Of a DNA stretch of 64,000 nt, positions 1 through 7,884 are shown one piece after another. The number at the start of each line of letters is the position of its first letter. Position 1 is the first letter of the stretch. The notes beneath the pieces were generated by a model that saw nothing but the letters and a program-made list of their open reading frames with translations, searched no databases and had not been told where the DNA came from. The position numbers and the translations under genes are program-made. This stretch comes from Bacteroidales bacterium (GTDB lineage: Bacteria > Bacteroidota > Bacteroidia > Bacteroidales > JAADGE01): positions 1-64,000 of the forward strand of contig JAKISF010000009.1 of assembly GCA_021648725.1 (NCBI GenBank). The letters are read 5' to 3'.

Positions 1-153
1 AAATGGGCATTTTCAAATTTAACTTCATTAAACAGAATGCACCTTATGAATTATATAAATATTTATAAATTTTTGGAAAATCCTGAAAAATCCTGGCAAG
101 AATTGAATGAAAGACAAAAAAACAAGTGTAAAAACTCACTTTTCCCGACATAA
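1..153 (+). CDS. IS4-type transposase, C-terminal end (cut by window edge)
   Basis: Frame 1 is open from base 1 to the TAA at 151-153, giving 50 residues with no start inside the window. The pattern W-x-FSNL-x-x-L-x-R-x-x-L-x-x-Y, then FLENP, resembles the conserved tail of Bacteroidota IS4-family DDE transposases (seen; family assignment from memory). The catalytic core would lie to the left of the window. The sequence just after the stop is AT-rich, and the stretch near 226-245 is a possible terminal inverted repeat, but its partner end is out of view. It could also be an isolated remnant rather than the end of an intact element. Confidence 0.55.
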   Translation, partial: KWAFSNLTSLNRMHLMNYINIYKFLENPEKSWQELNERQKNKCKNSLFPT

Positions 154-702
154 GGGGGTTATTTTTAAAAATAAAAAAACTATATTTGATTTTCAGACAC
201 TTAAATTAACTTTTTATTTAAATCTGATTTTTATCGGACAACAATGATTAAATAAATAAAATATTAGTTTAGCAATTTGCCCAACTTAACACAAGGCTCC
301 TGCCTCGTATATAATATCGACACACTTATTTTATATTTATACTGTGATATACTGTATATTTGTAAGTTCTTAAAAAAAATCAAATAGCAAATCCATAACA
401 AGCTGTTGCATAAATTTCTGGCTTATAAAACTCAATTTGCCAGACGGTGTCTGGCAAATTTCATAATACTATTAATCAAAGAATTACAATTCGTCCGTCA
501 CTAACGGACCAAATTCACATTTTATATAACTGGTTATTTTTTGTCATAATTATTTCCTTTTTATGTGATAATATCTGGTAAAATCTACATAAAAGCTGTT
601 TGTTATAATAAAGTCATACCTTATAAATAAATTTGTTTTATTATCCGGTTTAAAATAAATCACAGATAATTATTAATTTTACGGCAAAATCAAATTACTA
701 CA
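154..702. other. 549-bp AT-rich gap without a convincing gene
   Basis: No open frame here looks like a protein. The stretch holds the presumed right flank of the IS4-type element and two compact hairpins (434-460 and 493-509). I see no tRNA-like fold and no clear -7 box for the downstream regulator gene. Confidence 0.6.
434..460. repeat. Perfect 12-bp inverted repeat, 3-base loop
   Basis: AATTTGCCAGAC at 434-445 pairs perfectly with GTCTGGCAAATT at 449-460 around a GGT loop. No T-run follows, so it is not an obvious terminator. A second small hairpin, GTCCGT at 493-498 with ACGGAC at 504-509, lies 33 bases on. The pair could be an operator, an RNA structure or debris from the neighbouring mobile element. 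Confidence 0.6.
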
Positions 703-2109
703 ATGCACAAAAAAATAATACAATCCGGAGAAGGCATAAAAACAGAATTTAAAGAAGCAAAGGATAAATTACCAAAATCTTTGTTTGAAACCGTATGTGC
801 ATTTTTAAATACCGAGGGCGGTAAAATATTTCTTGGTGTAAATGATAACGGAAAAATAACCGGTATTGATGAGAATTTCAAAACCAAACTAAAAACAGAT
901 ATTGCAAACATGTCTAACAACCGGCAAAAGTTAGAACCTGTTTTCATGCTCTATACAAATGAAATTGAAATTGAAGGAAAAACTGTTCTTGTAATTGATG
1001 TTCCTGAAAGTTCACAAGTTCACAAAACATCCGGTGAAATATATGCAAGAAATGAAGACGGTGATTATAAAATTTCACAACCGGAAAAAATTGCAGCTAT
1101 TGTAAATCGTAAGTTAAGCTATTATACAGAGCAAAGAGTTTATCCACAAATTACATCGGATGATTTAAAGCCTGAATTATTTGAACGTACAAAACGACTA
1201 ATTGCAATTAATTATCCGGAACATCCTTGGTTAGAACTTTCATTTGAAACTTTTTTACAACGTGCAGGTTTCAAAAGAAAAACAGATAACGGAACAGAAG
1301 CCTATACGCTTGCAGCAGTTCTGATGTTCGGTACAGATATAGCCATTCAAACAGTAGCTCCGGCATATAAAATTGATGCAATGGTCAGAAAGTTCAATTT
1401 AGACCGTTACGATGACCGGTTAACAATCCGCACAAACCTTATTGATGCCTATGATTTACTTATGGATTTCATGGCAAAACACTTAAATGAACCGTTCTAT
1501 TTGGAGGGAACAACACGAATAAGTTTAAGAGATGCAATTTTCAGAGAATTAGTTTCCAACATAATTGCTCACAGAGAATATCTTGACGGTCGTCCGGCTA
1601 CAATTGTAATTTATAAAGACAAAGTTATTTTCTCAAATCCGAATATCACAAGAAATAAGGGAATAATAGACCCAAAAGAATTTACACCCTTTTCAAAGAA
1701 CCCGACCATCAGCAAGCTGATGCTTCAAATGGGACGAGTTGAAGAAGTCGGTTCCGGTATGCGAAATGTCTTTAAATATTTGCCTCACTATTCTAAATCC
1801 GGCAAAGCCGAATTTAGAGAAGATGATATTTTTACGACAACTATTTTAATATCCGAACCAGAAGGGTTGGGTGATAGGTTGGGTGATAGGTTGGGTGATA
1901 GGTTGGGTGATAGGTTGGGTGATACTCAAATAAAAATATTAGAGGAAATAAATAAAGATAATCAAATCTCTATTCCGGGTTTGAGTAAAAAAATCGGGGT
2001 TAGTACTACAACCATTGAAAAACACCTCTCAAAACTAAAAGAAATGAAAATAATTTCGAGAGAAGGTTCAGCAGTTTCAGGGCATTGGGAGATATTGGTT
2101 GATTTATAA
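703..2109 (+). CDS. AlbA/Schlafen-type putative transcriptional regulator
   Basis: A 468-residue cytoplasmic protein. Residues about 8-130 match the AlbA_2 (divergent AAA_4, Schlafen-like) domain: an EFKEA block is followed by FLNTEGGKIFLGV and an NDNG-x-x-x-GI turn. Residues about 265-385 match the GHKL/HATPase-like region usual in these RecG-like proteins, including ELVSNIIAHREY. The last 60 residues look like a winged helix (SIPGLSKKIGVSTTTIEKHL). Family members act as DNA- or RNA-binding regulators, often in accessory DNA; this one's target is unknown. Between the second domain and the winged helix lie five LGD units, four of them followed by R, encoded by a perfect 12-bp repeat. It stands alone, with a strong hairpin downstream at 2232-2263. 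Confidence 0.8.
   Translation: MHKKIIQSGEGIKTEFKEAKDKLPKSLFETVCAFLNTEGGKIFLGVNDNGKITGIDENFKTKLKTDIANMSNNRQKLEPVFMLYTNEIEIEGKTVLVIDVPESSQVHKTSGEIYARNEDGDYKISQPEKIAAIVNRKLSYYTEQRVYPQITSDDLKPELFERTKRLIAINYPEHPWLELSFETFLQRAGFKRKTDNGTEAYTLAAVLMFGTDIAIQTVAPAYKIDAMVRKFNLDRYDDRLTIRTNLIDAYDLLMDFMAKHLNEPFYLEGTTRISLRDAIFRELVSNIIAHREYLDGRPATIVIYKDKVIFSNPNITRNKGIIDPKEFTPFSKNPTISKLMLQMGRVEEVGSGMRNVFKYLPHYSKSGKAEFREDDIFTTTILISEPEGLGDRLGDRLGDRLGDRLGDTQIKILEEINKDNQISIPGLSKKIGVSTTTIEKHLSKLKEMKIISREGSAVSGHWEILVDL
1865..1924 (+). repeat. Five perfect copies of a 12-bp tandem repeat
   Basis: GGTTGGGTGATA occurs five times in a row without a mismatch at 1865, 1877, 1889, 1901 and 1913. The unit is four codons, so changes in copy number keep the frame and only lengthen or shorten the linker before the winged helix. 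The repeat is G-rich against AT-rich surroundings. Confidence 0.95.
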
Positions 2110-2231
2110 AAAGGCATTTATTTGCTTTTGTTCTGTGATACATTTGTGATACAAAAATATTTAAAAATTAGCGTTAACTCTAATATAGTCAGCTTAGTAT
2201 GCTTTGTGGAGTATGGTCTTGTATCGCCCAC

Positions 2232-2263
2232 AAAAAAGGCAGTCAATTTTGGCTGTCTTTTTT
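2232..2263 (+). terminator. Rho-independent terminator-like hairpin
   Basis: AAAAAAGGCAGTC (2232-2244) pairs with GGCTGTCTTTTTT (2251-2263) around a six-base loop, 13 pairs with two G-U. The A-run and T-run make it usable from either strand. It would end transcription of the regulator gene upstream. Confidence 0.75.
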
Positions 2264-2410
2264 ATTTATAACTATTCCTGTTTCTTATACCTTGTTTTTC
2301 TGGGTCAAGCAAAATATACGTAGAGTAAGCTTTTTAGGCATAAATTTTAGACAATCTAATATAAGAAAAAAGGCATTCTTTTTATTTTATATACTTCTGA
2401 CATATTTTGT
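2258..2410 (+). pseudogene. Decayed GIY-YIG endonuclease-like gene
   Basis: One reading frame (TTT at 2258 onward) shows scattered pieces of a small GIY-YIG (UPF0213-type) protein: FFIY, then FLGQAK like the FYIGQTK block, then FRHKF like RHNS, then YKKKGI and LYTSDIF like the YTKKGIPW and VYTSEF blocks. At least three in-frame stops (TAG, TAG, TAA) break it. The family match is from memory and the remnant is short. An 81-codon open frame in another phase (2199-2444) covers the same bases and is probably meaningless. Confidence 0.4.
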
Positions 2411-2456
2411 TTGCTCTTTTATTGATAAATGCTATTGCATTTAAGTTGTTTATTAG

Positions 2457-2495
2457 CAAAGCAGCGAAGACACTACTCTGAACTGCTTTGTTTTT
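2457..2495. terminator. Hairpin with downstream T-run
   Basis: CAAAGCAG at 2457-2464 pairs with CTGCTTTG at 2483-2490, followed on the plus strand by TTTTT. It lies between the GIY-YIG remnant and the end of the minus-strand channel gene and could block read-through from the plus side. Confidence 0.5.
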
Positions 2496-2520
2496 ATTGT
2501 TTTACTACGCTGAACCGGTT

Positions 2521-3237
2521 TCAACCCTCAATTTTTTCCTTAATAAACTTCTCAATTTTAAAATACATATCTTTATTATTTGCAAAAATCGTTATTTCTA
2601 ACAAATAAGTATTATTTGTTTCAGAAACAGGTTTAATTTCAGGAGTTTGCTTTATTGATACCCAAGGTAATAAAATAATTGTTTGCTCAATTGACTTTAT
2701 AAGTTCATCAAGTTTCTTTTTTTTGGAAGTTGTAATTTCAAACGAGTGAGCCGATATTGAACGGGAACGTTTTTCTTTTACTAAACTTTTGTTAAGTATT
2801 TCTGAATAAGGAATTTTTGCAATGCTTTTATTTTGAAGTTCCAACTCTAATGTTCTGTAATTAAATTTTGATATTATACCGGAAAAATTCGAAGTTGTTA
2901 TAAAATCTCCCGTTGAAATTGAAGAATCACTTTTCAAAATTATACCTGCAACAAAATCGCTTAAAAAAATTCTTACGGATAATATTGAAATAACCAACAT
3001 TATTACAAATAAAGCAATTGCAAAATATTGATTATAAATTAAAAATTCTCGAAATACCCAAACGGAAAAGATAATCCAGACAATAAACTCAAGTACGGGT
3101 AAGTTTCTTTTAATAAAAGTTGCATTTTTTTTATTTTTTATGAGTATCGGATTCAAAAAAAACAATACTCTGAAGAATGCAAATAAAAGAAATGCAAAAA
3201 AAAGGAATTTATAGATTATAAGACTCGAAAATGTCAT
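2521..3237 (-). CDS. Small MscS-like mechanosensitive channel protein
   Basis: A 238-residue inner-membrane protein. Three hydrophobic segments lie at about residues 5-30, 46-66 and 70-95. The third runs into LSDFVAGIIL and then a beta-domain-like stretch with GDFI and a GIISKFNYRTLEL block, the usual layout of the MscS pore helix and beta domain. MscS channels release solutes during osmotic downshock. It is shorter than E. coli MscS (286) and lacks a large cytoplasmic cage. It is the last gene after DUF368 and aroE, 40 bp behind aroE, so probably co-transcribed. The remote family match could also be an MscS-like domain protein of another role. Confidence 0.7.
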   Translation of the reverse strand: MTFSSLIIYKFLFFAFLLFAFFRVLFFLNPILIKNKKNATFIKRNLPVLEFIVWIIFSVWVFREFLIYNQYFAIALFVIMLVISILSVRIFLSDFVAGIILKSDSSISTGDFITTSNFSGIISKFNYRTLELELQNKSIAKIPYSEILNKSLVKEKRSRSISAHSFEITTSKKKKLDELIKSIEQTIILLPWVSIKQTPEIKPVSETNNTYLLEITIFANNKDMYFKIEKFIKEKIEG

Positions 3238-3277
3238 TCCCTTATTTTTTAATTAGTTTCAAAAATAACATAAAATA

Positions 3278-4030
3278 TCAGGAATTAAAAATTTCCCATG
3301 CTTTTTCAGCTTGATATTTAAGCATTTCGTAACCGTTAACAATTGTTGCTCCCTTTTTTTCTCCTTCTTTTAAAAATAGTGTTTTCGTAGGATTATAAAT
3401 TAAGTCAAACAGGAGATGTTTGTTTGTAATAAATTGATACGGGATATCAGGTTTTTTATTAATATCGGGGAATAGCCCCAAAGGAGTTGCATTAACAATA
3501 AGTAAGTTATTTTTTACAACTTCCGAATTCAATTCAGAATAGAGCAGGGTTTTATTATTCTTTTTGTTATTTTTAGATGTTACAAATTTAAAATTAATCT
3601 TTAATATTTCCAGAGCAGATGCAACAGCTTTTGCTGCACCTCCCGTTCCGAGTATTAAAGCATTGTTTACATCTTCGGGAATATGTTCTTTTAAAGAGGT
3701 CATAAATCCGAATACATCAGTATTATAGCCTATTAATTTTTGCTTACTGTTTTTATTGATTATTTTAATTACATTAACAGCCCCTATTTTACGAGCTGTT
3801 TCATCAAGTTCGTCTAAATACGGTATTATTTGTTCTTTATACGGCGAAGTAACATTAATACCTGCAATACCGTTAACTGTTTTCAATATATCGGAAAATA
3901 ATTTAACGGATAAAATAGGTAAGTTTAAATAACTTACGTCTTTTATATTCTCATCTTTAAACTTATTGGTAAAATACGTTTTAGAAAAAGAATGAGTTAA
4001 AGGATATCCTATTAAACCGTAAACTTTCAT
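3278..4030 (-). CDS. aroE: Shikimate dehydrogenase
   Basis: A 250-residue enzyme that reduces 3-dehydroshikimate to shikimate with NADPH in aromatic amino-acid synthesis. The substrate motif LTHSFSK is at residues 11-17. The catalytic pair is Lys65 (in NVTSPYKE) and Asp105 (in YNTDVFGF). The nucleotide-binding loop GTGGAAKA starts at 128. Length is a little below the usual 270. Its start lies two bases after the stop of the DUF368 gene, so the two are translated from one message. No other aromatic-pathway gene is nearby. Confidence 0.95.
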   Translation of the reverse strand: MKVYGLIGYPLTHSFSKTYFTNKFKDENIKDVSYLNLPILSVKLFSDILKTVNGIAGINVTSPYKEQIIPYLDELDETARKIGAVNVIKIINKNSKQKLIGYNTDVFGFMTSLKEHIPEDVNNALILGTGGAAKAVASALEILKINFKFVTSKNNKKNNKTLLYSELNSEVVKNNLLIVNATPLGLFPDINKKPDIPYQFITNKHLLFDLIYNPTKTLFLKEGEKKGATIVNGYEMLKYQAEKAWEIFNS

Positions 4031-4032
4031 AA

Positions 4033-4959
4033 TTAAGATTCTTTTTTTGCTGCTATTCGTTCAACAATCCACAATGATAAAATGCCCGTTAAGAAAAATG
4101 CAACTGCCAATAAAACTTCTGCACTTAATGTTTCAGGAATAAAACGCTGATATCCGCTTATTATTTTTTCACCTTCTTTATTTAAAACATCAAAACCGTT
4201 TGCATCAATTAAGTATTCTTGATTTTTCCAAGGCCAAAGAATAATTAATGAACCGAAAATAAAACCGGTTAATGATGCAATTGTTTGGTTTTTAAACTTC
4301 TTATAAACCCATGACAAAATATTTGAAAAAGCAGGCAGTCCAATCACAACGCCAATTACAACAGGCAATAGCACATTAAAATCCAGCACGTTAACCGAAC
4401 GCAAAATCAAAGTATAATTTCCCATTAATATAAGAACAAACGAGCCTGACAGCCCCGGAAGAATCATGCTGATAATTGCAATTACACCGCAAATTATTAA
4501 AAACCAAAATGAATCGTTTTCTGTTGCCGGGTTTAAAAATGAAATCCAAACTGCGATAAGCGTTCCTACGATGAATGACAAAATTACAGGCAGAGAATAG
4601 TTTTCAACAGTTCTTCCTACAAAATAAACAGATGCGAAAATTAAACCGAAAAAATATGCCCAAACATATACTTGGTAATTATCAAAAAGAAATTCAAGTA
4701 ATCTTGCTAAAGTTAAAATACTGACAGCAACCCCTAAAAATATGAAAATAAGAAATTTTAAGTCAGTATGTTTTGCAAAATCTTTAAATTTAAGTTTGTA
4801 TAAAAGTTTAAGAGCTTTTATGTTAAACGATTTCAGAGCATCAATTAAACGTTCAAAAATTCCGGTAATTAATGCTATTGTACCGCCCGAAACACCGGGA
4901 ATAACATTTGCCGCACCTATTCCGAAACCTTTTACAAACCATGATATTATTTCTTTCAT
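4033..4959 (-). CDS. DUF368 membrane protein, probable undecaprenyl-phosphate translocase
   Basis: A 308-residue polytopic membrane protein. The signature GFGIGAANVIPGVSGGT at residues 11-27 and the later ISMILPGLSGSFVL block are the paired motifs of DUF368. Recent work on this family (PopT) and on DedA proteins identified them as flippases that return undecaprenyl phosphate across the inner membrane for wall and surface-glycan synthesis (established for other bacteria; inferred here). A hydrophilic loop lies near residues 245-275. It heads a three-gene unit with aroE and the MscS-like gene, behind its own -7 box at 4987-4994. Confidence 0.85.
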   Translation of the reverse strand: MKEIISWFVKGFGIGAANVIPGVSGGTIALITGIFERLIDALKSFNIKALKLLYKLKFKDFAKHTDLKFLIFIFLGVAVSILTLARLLEFLFDNYQVYVWAYFFGLIFASVYFVGRTVENYSLPVILSFIVGTLIAVWISFLNPATENDSFWFLIICGVIAIISMILPGLSGSFVLILMGNYTLILRSVNVLDFNVLLPVVIGVVIGLPAFSNILSWVYKKFKNQTIASLTGFIFGSLIILWPWKNQEYLIDANGFDVLNKEGEKIISGYQRFIPETLSAEVLLAVAFFLTGILSLWIVERIAAKKES

Positions 4960-4986
4960 CTGTTTCTTTCTGAGTTATAAAGCATA

Positions 4987-4994
4987 CAAAATTA
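4987..4994 (-). promoter_or_regulatory. Bacteroidota -7 box for the DUF368-aroE-mscS unit
   Basis: On the minus strand TAATTTTG matches TAnnTTTG exactly. It ends 27 bases before the DUF368 ATG. A possible -33 TTG (minus strand, 5013-5011) is only 16 bases upstream, a little close. Confidence 0.5.
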
Positions 4995-5047
4995 TAAAAA
5001 TATATTTAATCAAGTTGTAATATGCTATTATTTGCTTTTAACAGCTG

Positions 5048-5066
5048 CAGGGCTTTGTAAGCCCTG
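5048..5066 (-). terminator. Perfect hairpin after truA
   Basis: CAGGGCTT (5048-5055) pairs with AAGCCCTG (5059-5066) around TGT. It sits just beyond the truA stop on the minus strand. No T-run follows in that direction, so it is either a weak terminator or a transcript-end stabiliser. Confidence 0.45.
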
Positions 5067-5074
5067 AAAAGATT

Positions 5075-5824
5075 CTATTCCGACAGGATTTCGTCAGGAT
5101 ATCTAATTTCTGTTAAAAATAAACCGTGAGCAGGAACTGAAACTCCTGCATTTGACCTGTTTTTACTTTCTATAACTTTTCTGAAATCATTTAAATTTAT
5201 TTTTCCTTTTCCTATTTCCAGCAATGTACCGGTTATTGCTCTTACCATATTTCGCAAGAATCTGTCGGCTTCAATCGTAAAAATCATCTGCTCACCTCTT
5301 TGCTTCCAATTTGCTTTAATTATTTTGCAAATATTTGTTTTTGTATCTGTATGTAATTTGCTGAAACTTGTAAAATCCTCATATTCAAACAAAAGCATTG
5401 CTGCTTTATTCATTTTTTCAAAATTAAGACGGGAATTTATATAATATGATACATCTTTAAGAAACGGATTTTTGGTTTTATGAATTCTGTATTCATAAGT
5501 TCTTGATATTGCCGAAAACCTGCTGTGAACATCATCTTTTACTTTATAAATATCATAAATTGCAATATCTTGATTCAGGAAACTGTTTGCTTTATAAAGT
5601 AATTTCGGAATATCGGGAATTTGTTCATTTACATCGATGTGAGCAATGTAATTAATTGCATGAACACCTGTATCTGTTCTTCCTGCACCTGTTATTTTAA
5701 TATTTGAATTAAGCAAAAGTGAAAAAACTTTTTCAAGTTCTTCCTGTACAGTTATTGCATTAGGTTGAAATTGCCAACCGTGATAATTTGTTCCTTTGTA
5801 TGAAAGTTCAATGAAATATCTCAC
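5075..5824 (-). CDS. truA: tRNA pseudouridine(38-40) synthase
   Basis: A 249-residue enzyme that isomerises uridines 38-40 in the tRNA anticodon arm. The catalytic Asp51 lies in GAGRTDTGVHA, and FLRNMVRAITGTLLEIGKGK near the C-terminus is the other family hallmark. Length is normal for the family. It follows the secreted unknown by 34 bp and is followed by a hairpin, so it probably closes the transcript from the acetate genes. Confidence 0.96.
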   Translation of the reverse strand: MRYFIELSYKGTNYHGWQFQPNAITVQEELEKVFSLLLNSNIKITGAGRTDTGVHAINYIAHIDVNEQIPDIPKLLYKANSFLNQDIAIYDIYKVKDDVHSRFSAISRTYEYRIHKTKNPFLKDVSYYINSRLNFEKMNKAAMLLFEYEDFTSFSKLHTDTKTNICKIIKANWKQRGEQMIFTIEADRFLRNMVRAITGTLLEIGKGKINLNDFRKVIESKNRSNAGVSVPAHGLFLTEIRYPDEILSE

Positions 5825-5858
5825 TGTTCAGTTAAAAGTGTAAAGGTCAAAATAAAAA

Positions 5859-6623
5859 TTACCAACCTGTTCTTAATAAATTTCTTGCTCCTTTAATTCC
5901 GCATTTTTGATAATAATTATAAGCATTTGCAGCTCTGGTTCTTATTTGTTCATCAGTTTCGTTAAGTACCCATCCGTCTAATGCCCATTCTAAAGTATAT
6001 GCTTCGGCTGACATTAATCCTGTTGACCAAATTAAGGGATTTGCTCCTGCATCTTCAATATACGGTTCAAAATAATCTTTACTGTAACAGCCGATTATAA
6101 TAACATCTCTTATTTTGTCGCCTTTTTTCTTTAAATTCGGGTTAATTTGCACATCCATTAATCCGTTATGCCCCACATAGGCACATAAACCAGAAGCTCC
6201 TCCGAAGTTGTATGTAATTGAATCAATTTTTACGCTTGTTTGAAAATAACCTGACGAAGCATATAAAAAATCCAAAACTGTTTGTTTTATTTCTGCTCCG
6301 TCATAAGCATCGGCAAGAAGATAAGTATTTGTTCTTACATGCTTAAATACAACACGTTCCAAAATTTTCTCTTTCGGGTTTTTAATTGTTTTAATCAGTT
6401 TCCAATCTTTGCTTTTTACGTTGAAGTAATTTTTAACGCCGTAACCCGCTCCCCAATATAAGTTATGATAAGGATCTTGTCCGTTGCCTATTCTTACAGG
6501 AACAGGAACAATTCCTTGGTTTTCATTATCGCATAAGGCAACAAAAACATGAATTGTTTTTATCTCTTGTGAAAAAACAGATTTTAAGAAAAATATGAAT
6601 ATTAAAACAAGTCTTATTTTCAT
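5859..6623 (-). CDS. Exported protein of unknown function
   Basis: A 254-residue protein with a signal peptide (MKIRLVLIFIFFLKSVFS, then QEIK), so periplasmic or secreted. The mature part starts IHVFVALCDNENQGIVPVP and has YWGAGYGVKNYF, ADAYDGAEIKQT and GCYSKDYFEPY blocks, with GGASGLCAYVGHNGLMD in the middle. I recall similar uncharacterised proteins in other Bacteroidota but no function. The HVFVALCDN and AYVGHNGLMD stretches may form an active site; that is only a guess. It lies 48 bp after ackA and 34 bp before truA in one orientation. Confidence 0.75.
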   Translation of the reverse strand: MKIRLVLIFIFFLKSVFSQEIKTIHVFVALCDNENQGIVPVPVRIGNGQDPYHNLYWGAGYGVKNYFNVKSKDWKLIKTIKNPKEKILERVVFKHVRTNTYLLADAYDGAEIKQTVLDFLYASSGYFQTSVKIDSITYNFGGASGLCAYVGHNGLMDVQINPNLKKKGDKIRDVIIIGCYSKDYFEPYIEDAGANPLIWSTGLMSAEAYTLEWALDGWVLNETDEQIRTRAANAYNYYQKCGIKGARNLLRTGW

Positions 6624-6671
6624 TATTGTATTTCATCTTATTATTAAAATATCTGCCGACATTACAACAGA

Positions 6672-7871
6672 TTAGTAAGACTTAACAATCTCATAAGTAT
6701 CTTCAGCAATTACAAGTTCCTCATCGGTAGGTATAATGAGAATTTTTGCTTTTGAAGTATCTTTTGAAATAATTGTTTCTTGACCTCTTATGTTATTCTT
6801 TTCAATATCTAAATCTAAACCTAAGAAATCCAGCCCCTTACAAATGTCAGCTCGAATATTTATTGCATTCTCCCCTATTCCGCCGGTAAATATCAGAGCA
6901 TCAACACCTCCCATTGCAGCAACATAGGAACCTATATATTTTTTTACTCTGTAAGCATACATTTCTAATCCCAGTTTTGCTCTTTCGTTCCCTTCTTCGG
7001 CTTTCTCTTCTATTTCTCTCATATCGGAAGAAACACCTGTTACACCTAACATTCCGCTGAATTTGTTTATTAAAACCGCAGATGTTTCTAAACCGATTTC
7101 TTCCTTTCGCATAATATATGTGAAAGCTCCTATATCTAAATCGCCGGAACGAGTTCCCATAATTAATCCTTCTACGGGAGTAAATCCCATTGATGTATCT
7201 GCAGACTTACCGTTTTTAATTGCGGCAACAGAAGCACCGTTACCCAAATGACACGAAATTATTCTTTTATCTTTCGATTTATAACCCAATATTTCACATA
7301 CTCTGCCGTAAACATATCTGTGGCTTGTTCCGTGAAAACCGTATCGACGAATTTTGTATTTTTTATAGAGAGCGTACGGAATTCCGTACATATATACTTC
7401 GGGTTTCATAGATTGGTGAAATGCAGTATCGAAAACAGCAACTTGCGGAACATCAGGTAATAATGCTTGAAGTGCATATATTCCTTTTAAATTAGCAGGG
7501 TTATGCAAAGGGGCTAATTCAACATTTTTTTCAAGAACTTCAATAACTTCTTTACTGATAAAAACGCTTCCGCTGAAGTCTTCTCCTCCGTGCACAACTC
7601 GGTGTCCAATTGCTTCAATTTCGTTCAAATCTTTAAGTGCTCCGTGTTTTTCGCTGCTTAAAATTCCTAAAATATATTCAACTCCTATTTTGTGGTCTAA
7701 GACATCTCCCGTAAACTTAACCTCTTCTCCATCAGGCTTTTCTAACAACAAAAAAGAACCTTTCATTCCTACTTTTTCAACTGTTCCTTTTGACAATACG
7801 GTTTTACCGGACATTTTAAATAATTCAAATTTTATTGATGAGCTTCCGCAATTTAAAACTAATACTTTCAT
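6672..7871 (-). CDS. ackA: Acetate kinase
   Basis: A 399-residue cytoplasmic kinase converting acetyl phosphate and ADP to acetate and ATP, or the reverse. The catalytic residues fall at Arg91 (GHRVVHGG), Asp148 (VFDTAFH), Arg241 (GTRSGD) and Glu384 (PTDEE), the same numbers as in the Methanosarcina thermophila enzyme. The N-terminal NCGSSSIKF phosphate loop is intact. It follows the dehydrogenase gene by 13 bp and pta lies one gene upstream, so the Pta-AckA pathway is encoded here as one unit. Confidence 0.97.
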   Translation of the reverse strand: MKVLVLNCGSSSIKFELFKMSGKTVLSKGTVEKVGMKGSFLLLEKPDGEEVKFTGDVLDHKIGVEYILGILSSEKHGALKDLNEIEAIGHRVVHGGEDFSGSVFISKEVIEVLEKNVELAPLHNPANLKGIYALQALLPDVPQVAVFDTAFHQSMKPEVYMYGIPYALYKKYKIRRYGFHGTSHRYVYGRVCEILGYKSKDKRIISCHLGNGASVAAIKNGKSADTSMGFTPVEGLIMGTRSGDLDIGAFTYIMRKEEIGLETSAVLINKFSGMLGVTGVSSDMREIEEKAEEGNERAKLGLEMYAYRVKKYIGSYVAAMGGVDALIFTGGIGENAINIRADICKGLDFLGLDLDIEKNNIRGQETIISKDTSKAKILIIPTDEELVIAEDTYEIVKSY

Positions 7872-7884
7872 TTTATTTCATTAT

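Noticed and set aside
1865-1924. The tandem repeat as a CRISPR array
   Set aside because: Units are 12 bp, contiguous, without spacers, and in frame with a protein.
2199-2444. 81-codon open frame on the plus strand
   Set aside because: It runs through a terminator hairpin and a decayed GIY-YIG frame, and its composition is Phe/Ile-rich chance coding.
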